From the NCBI GenBank assembly GCA_019739335.1, contig CP073261.1:1912001-1976000 (forward strand): a stretch of 64,000 nt of DNA, given 5' to 3'. The notes under the pieces are model-generated. The model saw nothing but the letters and a program-made list of their open reading frames with translations, was not told the origin of the DNA and made no database searches. Shown in pieces: positions 38,753-48,150 of this stretch (within the stretch, counting starts at the first letter, position 1; each line of letters starts with the position of its first letter). This DNA comes from Erythrobacter sp. Its GTDB lineage: Bacteria > Pseudomonadota > Alphaproteobacteria > Sphingomonadales > Sphingomonadaceae. The position numbers were made by a program, and so were the translations under genes.

Positions 38753-39600
38753 CGGTTGCAGAGGCGATCCGCGAGGCGGCTGCGCGGCTTGCCGAAACTT
38801 CCGATACGGCAAGGCTCGATGCCGAACTGCTGATGGCCAACGCCCTCGGCGCTTCCCGCTCAGAAATGCTGCTGCGCCACATGACCAGACCCAGTCCGCC
38901 CCATTTCGAAGCGCTTGTCGAACGCCGCGCCGCGCACGAACCCGTGGCGCATATCATCGGCCAGCAGGAATTCTACGGGCGACCTTTCCGCGTCTCCCCC
39001 GCCGTCCTGATCCCGCGCGCCGACAGCGAGAGCGTGGTCGAGGCGGCACTGGCGGGGGCTCCGCAGGCCAGGCGAATTCTCGATTGCGGCACCGGATCGG
39101 GCGCGCTGCTGCTGACCTTGCTGGCCGAATTGCCTCTCGCTGAAGGCACCGGCATCGACGCCTCGCCCGATGCGCTGGAAGTCGCCCGCGCCAATGCGGA
39201 GGCGCTGGGTCTGGCGGACCGCGCGCAGTTCCGGCCTGCCGACTGGACCAAGACTGGTTGGCACACAGGTCTGGAGCGGTTCGATCTCGTCATCGCCAAT
39301 CCGCCCTATGTCGAGGAAGCTGCCGACCTCGCCCCCGATGTCCGCCAATATGAACCGGCGCAGGCGTTGTTCGCCGGGCCGGAGGGGCTGGACGACTATC
39401 GGGCGCTGATCCCGCAACTGCCGGGGCTGCTCGCGCCCGACGGCGTGGCAGTGCTCGAAATCGGCGCCACGCAGTCCGAAGCTGTCAGCGCTATCGCCAG
39501 GGCCAGCGGCTTCGCCAGCACCGTCCGCCCCGATCTCGCAGGGCGTGATCGCGCGCTGGTGCTGCGATTAGCACTTGGCAAAGGCGAATCGAGTAGCTAA
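38749..39600 (+). CDS. prmC: Release factor glutamine methyltransferase
   Basis: 283 aa. Methylates the Gln of the GGQ motif in release factors. Seen: [16 protein letters not shown] with [14 protein letters not shown] (PrmC N-domain and entry), SAM-binding [16 protein letters not shown], and the catalytic NPPYVE with [17 protein letters not shown] start at 38749 overlaps the prfA stop (GTGA), so the two are translationally coupled. Confidence 0.96.
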   Translation: MTVAEAIREAAARLAETSDTARLDAELLMANALGASRSEMLLRHMTRPSPPHFEALVERRAAHEPVAHIIGQQEFYGRPFRVSPAVLIPRADSESVVEAALAGAPQARRILDCGTGSGALLLTLLAELPLAEGTGIDASPDALEVARANAEALGLADRAQFRPADWTKTGWHTGLERFDLVIANPPYVEEAADLAPDVRQYEPAQALFAGPEGLDDYRALIPQLPGLLAPDGVAVLEIGATQSEAVSAIARASGFASTVRPDLAGRDRALVLRLALGKGESSS

Positions 39601-39793
39601 CTCTAGCCGCAGGCCCCGGTTGCATGGAATGCACAGGGCCGACACTCCACCATTTGCCAGACAGGGGGCGGCTAAGCGCCCTCCTTCGCGCAGATGCTGG
39701 ACGGACCGCTATCCGGGGGTTGCGGTCGAAGAGGGGTCAGCAAGATCGCCAGCGGCACGGTGCCGCAGATCGAAGCAAGGAAACGAAATTCCT

Positions 39794-40672
39794 TTGAACA
39801 ACAATCGAAACAACAACAACAATCGCCGTCGCGGGCGTGGCAACAACCGTGGCGGTGGCAATCCCAACCAGTCCAACCGGATCGACAGCCGGGCGCGCGG
39901 CAATGCGCCCCAGATGCTCGACAAGTACAAGAAGCTGGCGCAGGAAGCGCAGCTCAACGACGACCGGGTGCAGACCGAATATTATCTCCAGTTCGCGGAC
40001 CACTATTTCCGCGTGATGGCGGATATGAAGGCGGTCAAGGACGATCAGCGCCCCCGCCGTGACGGCGAGCGCGATTCCGAGGGTTCGGACGACGATTACG
40101 ATTCGGACAGCGATGACGGCTACAGCCGCCAGGAAGAGCGCAACCAGGATCGCGACGAATACCGCCGCAATGCGCGCCCCCGCAATGACGAAAAGCGCAA
40201 TGATGACAAGCGCAATGATGACAAGCGCAATGATGACAAGCGCAATGACGACAACCGGCGCGATGACGGTCGTCGTACGCAAGAACCGCGCCCCGTGCCG
40301 GGCAGCGAGGGCGAAAGCGGTGACCAGACCGACGACGACAATCCCTTCACCCGCGATGCACCCAAACCGAGACAGCGCAAGCCTCGGGATGACAAGCCCC
40401 GTGATGACAGGCCACGTGAGGACCGGTCCGTTGCGGACAAGCCTGCACGCAGGGCGCGCAAGTCCGCCGAAACCGAGGATATGGTCGAGAATGATGGCGG
40501 TCTCGATCCCGACATGCTGCCGCCGTCGATCGCCCGAACCCTTGCGGCGGACGACAGCGACGATGTGGCGGACGAAGCGCCCAAGCCGCGTCGGCGGTTG
40601 CCACCTCGGCGCAACCGCGATCAAGGCAACGAGGACGGCAGCGGTGACGGGGCACTCGAAGCGGTCGGTTGA
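39794..40672 (+). CDS. DUF4167-family RNA-associated-type protein
   Basis: 292 aa from TTG 39794, with AAGGAA upstream. The N-terminus is Asn/Arg-rich (NNNRNNNNNRRRGRGNNRGG), followed by the DUF4167 core APQMLDKYKKLAQEAQLNDDRVQTEYYLQFADHYFRV. The remaining 200 residues are disordered, highly charged (Arg/Asp) with tandem RNDDK repeats and several RPREDR-type stretches. The family is widespread in Alphaproteobacteria; its composition suggests RNA or polyanion binding, but no function is established. Upstream of lnt by about 35 bp. Confidence 0.86.
   Translation: MNNNRNNNNNRRRGRGNNRGGGNPNQSNRIDSRARGNAPQMLDKYKKLAQEAQLNDDRVQTEYYLQFADHYFRVMADMKAVKDDQRPRRDGERDSEGSDDDYDSDSDDGYSRQEERNQDRDEYRRNARPRNDEKRNDDKRNDDKRNDDKRNDDNRRDDGRRTQEPRPVPGSEGESGDQTDDDNPFTRDAPKPRQRKPRDDKPRDDRPREDRSVADKPARRARKSAETEDMVENDGGLDPDMLPPSIARTLAADDSDDVADEAPKPRRRLPPRRNRDQGNEDGSGDGALEAVG
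40193..40252 (+). repeat. 15-bp tandem repeat in the DUF4167 gene
   Basis: Four units of AAGCGCAATGATGAC (the last with one change, GATGAC to GACGAC), encoding KRNDD repeats. Multiples of 15 keep the reading frame, so unit-number changes would only lengthen or shorten the charged tail. Confidence 0.9.
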
Positions 40673-40707
40673 TCGTCGGAGTTAGAGAAAGGCACGTCGG
40701 CAAGACC

Positions 40708-42312
40708 ATGACGGCGTCCCCGCGCTCGCTGCCGATCCTGCACCATGCGCCTGCCAAGGCGTGGCTCTGGTCGCTTGGCCTCGGCTTCGTTTCGGTGCTG
40801 GGATTCCAGCCGTACGGCCTGTGGCCACTGGCGCTGATCGCGGTGGGACTGTTCGCACTGCTGCTTGCCCGGTCCGAGACCGTCAAGCAGGCCGCGTGGC
40901 GCGGCTGGCTGTTCGGCTGGGCGCATTTCACCTTCGGCAATGTATGGATCGCCGATTCGTTCACCCATCAGGCGCAGATGCCCGCGCTGCTCGGGTGGCT
41001 CGCGGTGCCGCTGCTGGCGGTCTATCTCGCGGTCTATCCGGCGCTGGCGGCTTTGGCTGCGCGACTGCTGGTGCGGAGTGGCCCTGGCTGGACTTTCGCG
41101 CTGGTATTTGCCGGAGCGTGGATCGTCACCGAATGGCTCCGCGGCTGGGTCTTCACCGGCTATGCGTGGAACCCGTTCGGCATGGTCCTGCTCGGACCGT
41201 TCGACCGGACGGGGTTGGCCGCGCTTTCCCCGATCATGGGTACCTATGCGCTGTCCGGGGTGGCCTTGCTGCTCGGTACGGCACTGACCCTGCTGGCAGG
41301 CGAGCGGCGTTGGCGGGTGCTGGTGCTGGTTTCGCTGCTCGTGATGGCAGGCATGTATTGGCCCGCCCCGACACCGCGCGAGGGCACCCTCCGGGTCACT
41401 ATCGCCAAGCCGGTGATCGAACAGGCGGCACTCAACGATCCCCGCCAGTACGAAACGAACTTCCAGCGCCTGGCACAGCTTTCGCGCTCCCTGCCGGATG
41501 ATCCCGATACGCCGCGCGTGGTCCTCTGGCCCGAAAGCGGCATGGCGGACTACCTGCGCGAAGGCTATCCGCAACGCTATTACGATGCCACCACCGCGCT
41601 CGCCAGCCCTGCCTATGCACGCCGCCGCCTCGGCGAGGTGGTGGGCGAAGGCTCGGTGCTGCTGACAGGAGCGGTCGATCTGGAGATTGGTGCGGATGAG
41701 ACTGGCGCGATCCGGGCCCTCGGCGCGCGCAATGCCGTCACGGTGGTCTCGGCAGAGGGCGAGATCCTCGGTGGCTATGCCAAGGCGCATCTGGTGCCCT
41801 ATGGCGAATACCTGCCGATGCGCGGCCTGCTCGAACCGCTCGGTCTGTCGCGGCTGGTCGCTGGCAGCATCGACTTCTGGCCAGGCCCCGGCCCCCGGAC
41901 TGTCGATCTTGGCCTCTATGGCCGGGTCAGTCCGCAGGTCTGCTACGAGATCGTCTTTCCCGGCGAGGTCGTCGACCGCGCCAACCGCCCCGATTACATC
42001 TTCAATCCGTCGAGCGAGGGCTGGTTCGGCCCATCCGGCCCGCCGCAATTCATGGCGCAGGCGCGGATGCGCGCCATCGAGGAAGGCTTGCCGGTGCTGC
42101 GCGCCACCAACAACGGCATCAGCGCAGTGATCGACCCGCGTGGAGTGGTGCGCCAGCATTTCGCCCGAGCGGAAGAAGGCCGGATTGATGCGCTTGTTCC
42201 CCCCTCCGCGCCGCCGACGCCGTTCGCGCGGCTGGGGAATTTGCTCTCGCTGATGTGGGCCGCAGTTTTTCTGCTCTCCGGCATCGTTGCCATGCGCCGT
42301 TCCCCTCGCTAG
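40708..42312 (+). CDS. lnt: Apolipoprotein N-acyltransferase
   Basis: 534 aa. Adds the third acyl chain to lipoprotein N-termini in the inner membrane. N-terminal half has about six transmembrane helices (FVSVLGFQPYGLWPLALIAV and others); the C-terminal nitrilase-like domain shows the Glu in LWPESGMAD, the Lys in YAKAHLVPYGEYLP, and the catalytic Cys in SPQVCYEIVFP, as in CN-hydrolases. ATG 40708 gives the natural N-terminus. A usual alphaproteobacterial order is lnt then metK, seen here. Confidence 0.94.
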   Translation: MTASPRSLPILHHAPAKAWLWSLGLGFVSVLGFQPYGLWPLALIAVGLFALLLARSETVKQAAWRGWLFGWAHFTFGNVWIADSFTHQAQMPALLGWLAVPLLAVYLAVYPALAALAARLLVRSGPGWTFALVFAGAWIVTEWLRGWVFTGYAWNPFGMVLLGPFDRTGLAALSPIMGTYALSGVALLLGTALTLLAGERRWRVLVLVSLLVMAGMYWPAPTPREGTLRVTIAKPVIEQAALNDPRQYETNFQRLAQLSRSLPDDPDTPRVVLWPESGMADYLREGYPQRYYDATTALASPAYARRRLGEVVGEGSVLLTGAVDLEIGADETGAIRALGARNAVTVVSAEGEILGGYAKAHLVPYGEYLPMRGLLEPLGLSRLVAGSIDFWPGPGPRTVDLGLYGRVSPQVCYEIVFPGEVVDRANRPDYIFNPSSEGWFGPSGPPQFMAQARMRAIEEGLPVLRATNNGISAVIDPRGVVRQHFARAEEGRIDALVPPSAPPTPFARLGNLLSLMWAAVFLLSGIVAMRRSPR

Positions 42313-42360
42313 AGCCGCGCTTCGCAGACAACCTACCCCTACGAGAAGGCAATCTCCAAC

Positions 42361-43566
<1,206 letters not shown>

Positions 43567-43581
43567 TCTGATTGGGCGGGG

Positions 43582-44847
43582 GTGAGCGTGGGCGAAACCG
43601 CACTCACCATCGCCAATCCTGCTGGCGCCAATCCTGCCGGCGAGCGCGTCTTCGCGCTCGATGCCCTGCGCGGGCTGGCGGTGATCGGCATCGTGCCGAT
43701 GAACGTCATCGCCTTTGCCATGCCGCCCGCCGCATATATCAACCCGCGCGCCTATGGCGGGGATGGCGTGCTCGAAGGAGCGCTCTGGGCGCTGAGTTTC
43801 CTGTTCATCGAAGACAAGTTCCGCGCGCTGTTCGCGATGATGTTCGGCGCCGGGGTGGCGATCCTGCTCGCCAAGCCGGACACCCATCCTCTGCGCGGGC
43901 ACTATGCACGGATGGCGGTGCTGCTGGCGATTGCGCTGGCCCATGCCACCTTGTTGGCGAACAACGACGTTCTGCGCAGCTACGCCGTCGCGGGGCTGCT
44001 GCTGCCGCTGGTGATCGGCTGGCAGGTTCGGAGCCTGCTGGCGGCGGCGGGAGCGCTGGTGCTGGGGCAGCTCTTGGTTTCCGGCTGGTTCGCCTGGGAC
44101 TGGCTTGCATACTGGTACGAGCGGGCGAGCGGGGCCGTGGTCGATCCGGCGGCACAGGTCGCGGCGGAGGCTGCCTATGGCTACGATCCGGCGGCAATCG
44201 CGGCGGCGGTGGAGCGCAATGCGGCGGGGCTTGGCGAGCGGGTGCTGCGACGGCTGGGCGAGGGCCCCCAGCAGGTGCGTTTCGTGCTCGCCTCGCTGCC
44301 CTCGACCATGGCCGCCATGCTGCTCGGCGTGGCGCTGTGGCGCAACGGCCTGCTGGCGGGGCAATGGGAGCGGGCGCGCGCGCTGCGGCTGGCGCGGACT
44401 TGCGCGCTGATCGCGCTACCGGTGCTGGCCGCGCTGGCGGCGTGGAGCATGGCGACTGGTTTCGATCCCATCGTCACCACTGCCAATGCCATCGTCTGGA
44501 GTGCGCCGTTCGATCTGCTGCTGGGCGTTGGGATTGCCGCCTTGGCGATGGCGCTGTTCGGCGGAGCGTGGAGCGAATGGGCACTAACCCTGCGCCTTGC
44601 CGCCGCCGGGCGGATGGCGCTGACCAACTACCTCGCCACCAGTCTCGTCTTTGCGCTGCTGTTCTCCGGCTGGGGGTTGGGGCTGTTCGGCGAAGTCAAC
44701 CGCACCCAGGCACTGCTGCTCGCCTGCATTCCCGTGGCGCTTATGCTGCTCTGGTCGCCAAGGTGGCTGGCGCGGTTCCGGCAGGGTCCGGCGGAATGGC
44801 TGTGGCGGAGCATGGCGCAGGGCCGGGCGCTGGCTATACGGCAATAG
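43582..44847 (+). CDS. DUF418-family membrane protein
   Basis: 421 aa from GTG 43582. N-terminal LDALRGLAVIGIVPMNVIAF, with eight to ten transmembrane segments, and the C-terminal DUF418 region (LRLAAAGRMALTNYLATSLVFALLFSGWGLGLFG ... LLLWSPRWLARFRQGPAEWLWR). DUF418 proteins include acyltransferase-3-like putative membrane transporters. Function unknown. It overlaps the convergent MFS gene by 14 bp. Confidence 0.87.
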   Translation: MSVGETALTIANPAGANPAGERVFALDALRGLAVIGIVPMNVIAFAMPPAAYINPRAYGGDGVLEGALWALSFLFIEDKFRALFAMMFGAGVAILLAKPDTHPLRGHYARMAVLLAIALAHATLLANNDVLRSYAVAGLLLPLVIGWQVRSLLAAAGALVLGQLLVSGWFAWDWLAYWYERASGAVVDPAAQVAAEAAYGYDPAAIAAAVERNAAGLGERVLRRLGEGPQQVRFVLASLPSTMAAMLLGVALWRNGLLAGQWERARALRLARTCALIALPVLAALAAWSMATGFDPIVTTANAIVWSAPFDLLLGVGIAALAMALFGGAWSEWALTLRLAAAGRMALTNYLATSLVFALLFSGWGLGLFGEVNRTQALLLACIPVALMLLWSPRWLARFRQGPAEWLWRSMAQGRALAIRQ

Positions 44848-46102
44848 CGGCCTTCACACTGGCGGCATCGGCGCGCAGGTGCCGCGCGGCGAGGAAGTAA
44901 TGTGCCGAGGCCCAGAGGTAGGCCAGCCCGCAAATCGCCATCGCCAGTGCCAGCCCGCGCGCTTCGCCATAGGCCTTGGCCATGTTGTCGCTCAGCAGGC
45001 CGAGCAGCGACGGGCCAAGCCCGCCCGCCACGCCGTAGACACCATTGAGTATCGCCGCGGCGGTCGCGCGCATCCGTGGATGCATCAGGTTTTGCAGGGT
45101 GGCGTAGGTGATCCCGAGATAGCCGAAATTGAGAAAGGTCGCCACCGAGACCAGGCCGAGCAGCAACGCCAGATCGGTCTGCACGATCGCCAGCGCATAG
45201 AGCGGCCCGCCCACCAGCAGCGCCACCGCCGGGATCAGCGCGTAGGCGGCGGGATTGCGTTCACCCAGCCGGTCCCCCAGCCAGCCGCTGCCCACCACCG
45301 AGAGCGCGGCGGGCAGGCTGGCGATCAGTCCCGCGTAGAGCCCCGCCTCGGCCAGCCCGACCCCGAACTGGCGCACCATCAGGCTGGCGAAGAAGAAGTT
45401 CACCCCGAACCCCAGCATCGCCGCGAGTGCCGATCCGATCACCAGGTTGCGCGCGCTCGGCAGGCGGAACAGGCGGCCAAGCACCGCGGAAATCGGCGGC
45501 ACTTCGTCACTCGCACCGGGATCGTGTTGGCCGCGGGTTGGCTCGGCGACGAAGAAGTAGGCGACGAAGCCCACCACCAGTCCCGGTATCGCGGCGATCA
45601 GGAAGGTCTCGCGCCAGCCGAATTCCTGCGCGATCCAGCCGCCGCCGACAAAGCCGATGAAGGCTCCGAGCGGCGGCGAGAGCAGCAGGCAGGATATGGC
45701 CAGTCCGCGCCTGTTGGCGGGGAAGTAGTCGGCAATCACCGACTGGTTCCCGGGCAGGCCGATCGCCTCGCCCAGCCCCACGCCCATCCGCGCGACGAGC
45801 AGTTGCACCCAGCTTCCGGCCAGCCCGCAGAGCGCGGTGGCGATCGACCACAGCACGGTGCCGACCGAGATCAGCGTCAGCCGCCGTACCCGCTCGGCAA
45901 TCCGCGCCACCACCAGTCCCGCACCGATATTGAGCAGCGCGAAGGCCCAGGCCATCAGCGAGACTTGCAGGTCGGTGAGCTGGAATTCGGCCTTCACCGG
46001 CTCGACCAGAACGTTGACCACGATCCGGTCGATGAACCCGACCGTGGCGATCGATGCGAGCACCAGCAGCGCGAGCCACGGCGAATTGCGACGGGTTTTC
46101 AT
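44834..46102 (-). CDS. Major facilitator superfamily transporter (Spinster-like)
   Basis: 422 aa with twelve predicted transmembrane helices. The N-terminal repeat has FIDRIVVNVLVEPVKAEF, then DLQVSLMAWAFALLNIGAG. Motif A-like features (ARIAERVRRLTLI) are seen between TM2 and TM3, GVGLGEAIGLPGNQSVIADYFP in TM4/5. This resembles the Spinster/sphingolipid-type and hexuronate-like MFS groups. Substrate not inferable. ATG 46102 with GGGAGAA upstream; the open frame extends further into repeat DNA. Confidence 0.87.
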   Translation of the reverse strand: MKTRRNSPWLALLVLASIATVGFIDRIVVNVLVEPVKAEFQLTDLQVSLMAWAFALLNIGAGLVVARIAERVRRLTLISVGTVLWSIATALCGLAGSWVQLLVARMGVGLGEAIGLPGNQSVIADYFPANRRGLAISCLLLSPPLGAFIGFVGGGWIAQEFGWRETFLIAAIPGLVVGFVAYFFVAEPTRGQHDPGASDEVPPISAVLGRLFRLPSARNLVIGSALAAMLGFGVNFFFASLMVRQFGVGLAEAGLYAGLIASLPAALSVVGSGWLGDRLGERNPAAYALIPAVALLVGGPLYALAIVQTDLALLLGLVSVATFLNFGYLGITYATLQNLMHPRMRATAAAILNGVYGVAGGLGPSLLGLLSDNMAKAYGEARGLALAMAICGLAYLWASAHYFLAARHLRADAASVKAAIAV

Positions 46103-46161
46103 GCGCAGCGTTCTCCCGTGGAGATGGTGCGCAAGGGCGGGAGGAAAGACAAGCGGCAAAA

Positions 46162-46264
46162 AACTCCCCTCCCCTTCAGGGGAGGGGCTGGGGGAGGGGG
46201 ATGTAAAGAAGCTTGGGGTTGCGCCATTCCCCTCTCCCAACCCTCTCCCCTGAAGTGGAGAGGG
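46162..46264. repeat. Pair of related palindromic repeat elements
   Basis: First element 46162-46200 (ACTCCCCTCCCCTTCAGGGG then AGGGGCTGGGGGAGGGGG), second 46228-46264 (CCCCTCTCCC ... CCCTCTCCCCTGAAGTGGAG). They lie in opposite orientation between two same-strand genes, the MFS transporter and the downstream membrane protein, and belong to the same family as the repeats at 20427 and 23402. Confidence 0.7.
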
Positions 46265-46277
46265 CTTCTGTTTCGCC

Positions 46278-46661
46278 CTACGGCTTCACCACCGCCTTCG
46301 CGCCGTGGTTCTCGCGCACCCAGCGGCCCACCTTGCGCCCGAACTGGGCGATGGCGTGCATGTTGAAGAAGTGCCAGAACCCCAGCACCAGCACCGCCAG
46401 CCCGACCTTGGTGGCGACGAAGCGGATCGCTTCGGCAAAGGTCTGCGGTTCGCTGCCGAGGCTGATGGTCAGCAGGATGAAGCCGATGTTGACGAGGTAG
46501 AACCCCACCACCAGCAGGTGATTGGTGCTGCGCGCGAGCACTTTGTCGTGGCCGAAACAATCGACAAGGAACACTTCGCCATTGGTGCTTAGCGTCCGCG
46601 CGACCCAGCCGGTCATGGCGATGGCGATGATGAGATAGGCGAAATAGCTGGCTTCGATCAT
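46278..46661 (-). CDS. Small membrane protein in GbsR/MarR-linked module
   Basis: 127 aa with three transmembrane stretches (FAYLIIAIAMTGWVARTL, HLLVVGFYLVNIGFILLTISL, VGLAVLVLGFWHFFNMHAIAQF) and a basic C-terminus (GRKVGRWVRENHGAK). Family not recognised. Strong ribosome site AAGGAG 9 nt before ATG. It follows a 48-aa ORF by 12 bp on the same strand and lies downstream of the GbsR/MarR-like regulator, whose candidate operator precedes this pair. Confidence 0.72.
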   Translation of the reverse strand: MIEASYFAYLIIAIAMTGWVARTLSTNGEVFLVDCFGHDKVLARSTNHLLVVGFYLVNIGFILLTISLGSEPQTFAEAIRFVATKVGLAVLVLGFWHFFNMHAIAQFGRKVGRWVRENHGAKAVVKP

Positions 46662-46673
46662 GGGTCTTCTCCT

Positions 46674-46820
46674 TCAGAACAAGAGGTCGTGGATCGGGTT
46701 TTGCGGTCTGACCGGCACATGTCGCTGCTGAGAGGCAAGATCGCGTCGCCTTTTGCGTGCAGAGCAACGCGCAGGGATTCCGAGGAGCAGGGCCACGAGC
46801 AATTGTGGAAATGTGAACAT
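46674..46820 (-). CDS. Small 48-aa membrane peptide
   Basis: Short frame starting ATG 46820 and stopping at 46674. The sequence starts MFTFPQLLVALLLGIP (one hydrophobic segment), followed by a strongly basic region (CSARKRRRDL) and RPQNPIHDLLF. AAAGGACGGG precedes the start at about 13 nt. A ribosome site for the next gene follows the stop directly. Its position right behind a matched operator and ahead of the next membrane gene supports it as a real gene, but there is no family evidence. Confidence 0.5.
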   Translation of the reverse strand: MFTFPQLLVALLLGIPARCSARKRRRDLASQQRHVPVRPQNPIHDLLF

Positions 46821-46835
46821 CGATTATTCCCGTCC

Positions 46836-46853
46836 TTTCTGAAATAAATGAAA
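46836..46853. promoter_or_regulatory. Candidate operator of the GbsR/MarR-like regulator (target site)
   Basis: 18-bp TTTCTG-AAATAA-ATGAAA, nearly the same as the site before the regulator gene. It lies 16 bp upstream of the 48-aa peptide start on the same strand. Confidence 0.5.
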
Positions 46854-46897
46854 TCATTGGACATGCGAGTAGAGGAGCCGCTTCCGCCCCGATCAAC

Positions 46898-47464
46898 TCA
46901 ATGCTTGGAAGACCCCTCCCCGGTGCCAGCACCGCGCGAAGGAATGAACCGCGCCACCCGGCCGCCCAGCTTCATCAGCGTTACCAGCGTGCCTTTGGGC
47001 AGGCGGCGGACGTCGTCGTACCAGTGGCCCAGCGTGCCGAGAAATTCGTGCATCCGCCCGATCCGCTCCTGCACATGCGCGGGCACATCGGTGCGGCCCT
47101 TGAGCTGTTCGGACAGTGCGGCAAGGGTGGCGATGGTGGGGTCGATCTCGCGCTTCTTGCGCTCGACGGCGATCTTCATCAGCATGTCCCAGAGATCGGT
47201 CTCGGCGACGAAGTGATCGCGCCGGTCCCCGCTAACATGCTGGCGGCGGACGATGCCGTAGCCCTGCAATTCCTTGAGCGCGTTGGAAACATTGCTCCGC
47301 GCCAGCCCCAGCGTCTCGCAAATCTCCTCCGCGTGCAGCGGCCTGTCCGACAGGTAGAGCAGCGCGTGGACCTGGCTCACCGAGCGGTTCACCCCCCAAT
47401 GCGAACCCATTTCCCCCCAGTGGAGGATAAAGGCCTCGGCTTCGGGAATATCGGTAATCCGCAC
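46898..47464 (-). CDS. GbsR/MarR-family transcriptional regulator
   Basis: 188 aa from GTG 47464. Winged helix: GVNRSVSQVHALLYLSDRPLHAEEICETLGLARSNVSNALKELQGYGIVRRQHVSGDRRDHF (about 24-85), as in GbsR-type regulators, followed by a long C-terminal helical dimerisation region (LATLAALSEQLKGRTDVPAH...). GbsR members sense osmoprotectants or similar ligands; the ligand here is unknown. A perfect inverted repeat lies 13-32 nt upstream of the start, suggesting autoregulation. Confidence 0.82.
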   Translation of the reverse strand: MRITDIPEAEAFILHWGEMGSHWGVNRSVSQVHALLYLSDRPLHAEEICETLGLARSNVSNALKELQGYGIVRRQHVSGDRRDHFVAETDLWDMLMKIAVERKKREIDPTIATLAALSEQLKGRTDVPAHVQERIGRMHEFLGTLGHWYDDVRRLPKGTLVTLMKLGGRVARFIPSRGAGTGEGSSKH

Positions 47465-47476
47465 GACTCGGCTTTC

Positions 47477-47496
47477 ATTTCTGTATTTTCAGAAAT
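47477..47496. promoter_or_regulatory. Operator of the GbsR/MarR-like regulator gene (autoregulatory site)
   Basis: Perfect inverted repeat ATTTCTG-TATTTT-CAGAAAT just upstream of the regulator's start. A similar 18-bp site is at 46836-46853, upstream of the small membrane genes. Confidence 0.6.
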
Positions 47497-47535
47497 AGAG
47501 GAAAGCGGACTGTTGTCAAGCGATGCGTCGATCAG

Positions 47536-48150
47536 TCAGAGCTTGCGAAAAGTGCTGAACTGGAATTTCTGGATTGACCCGCCCGGCGTCAGGTGATCGT
47601 GCCGCAATTCGGACAGCAAGGTGAAGGCGGGGCCGAGGATGGCGGCCAGGCTTTCTGCATCGTGCCGCGCGACCGGAAGGCCTGAACACCGTTCTGGCCC
47701 GTCCGGTGCGAAGGTGCCGATGATGGCGACCCCGCCAGAAACGAGACCGCTGGCGATGGACGCGGCATAATGCGCCTGATCCTGCGGCTCGGTGAGGAAA
47801 TGGAAGACGGCGCGATCATGCCACAGATCGTAGCTGCGATCCGGATCCCACTCCGTTATATCCGCCACGATCCAGCGCACCCGGCTTGCTGCGTCTCCCA
47901 TCCGCCGCTTCGCAACATCGAGTGCCGCAGCCGACAGATCGAGGCAGGCGACATCGGCAAAGCCGAGCTCCAGCAAGGCTTCGGGCATACGCGAGGCCCC
48001 GCCGCCGATATCGATCGCCGCCCCACGCTGAGGCGCAGCCTGCGCAATCAACTTCATGGAAACGGCAGGGCTCTCCTCGAACCAGCTGACGCTGTCATCT
48101 GCCTTGGCGGTGTAAACCTCGTCCCAATGGGTCTTGCGATCGTTCGTCAT
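47536..48150 (-). CDS. Class I SAM-dependent methyltransferase
   Basis: 204 aa. HWDEVYTAKADDSVSWFEESP at the N-terminus resembles a methyltransferase group common in Proteobacteria (tellurite-resistance-like). SAM-binding motif I AAIDIGGGASRMPEALLELG, motif II VACLDLSAAAL, and later YDLWHDRAVFHFL. Substrate unknown. Start overlaps the stop of the GST gene by 4 nt. Confidence 0.87.
   Translation of the reverse strand: MTNDRKTHWDEVYTAKADDSVSWFEESPAVSMKLIAQAAPQRGAAIDIGGGASRMPEALLELGFADVACLDLSAAALDVAKRRMGDAASRVRWIVADITEWDPDRSYDLWHDRAVFHFLTEPQDQAHYAASIASGLVSGGVAIIGTFAPDGPERCSGLPVARHDAESLAAILGPAFTLLSELRHDHLTPGGSIQKFQFSTFRKL

Noticed and set aside
40193..40252. Short tandem repeat as a CRISPR-like array
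   Set aside because: Units are contiguous 15-bp coding repeats with no spacers, inside an open frame. No CRISPR array was seen anywhere in the window.
42313..42360. Possible SAM-type riboswitch before metK
   Set aside because: The 48-bp gap is short and shows none of the conserved SAM-II or SAM/SAH core that I could recognise.
46658..46864. 68-residue alternative frame over the 48-aa membrane peptide
   Set aside because: It has no hydrophobic pattern or ribosome site and overlaps the candidate operator; the 48-aa frame fits the ribosome sites better.
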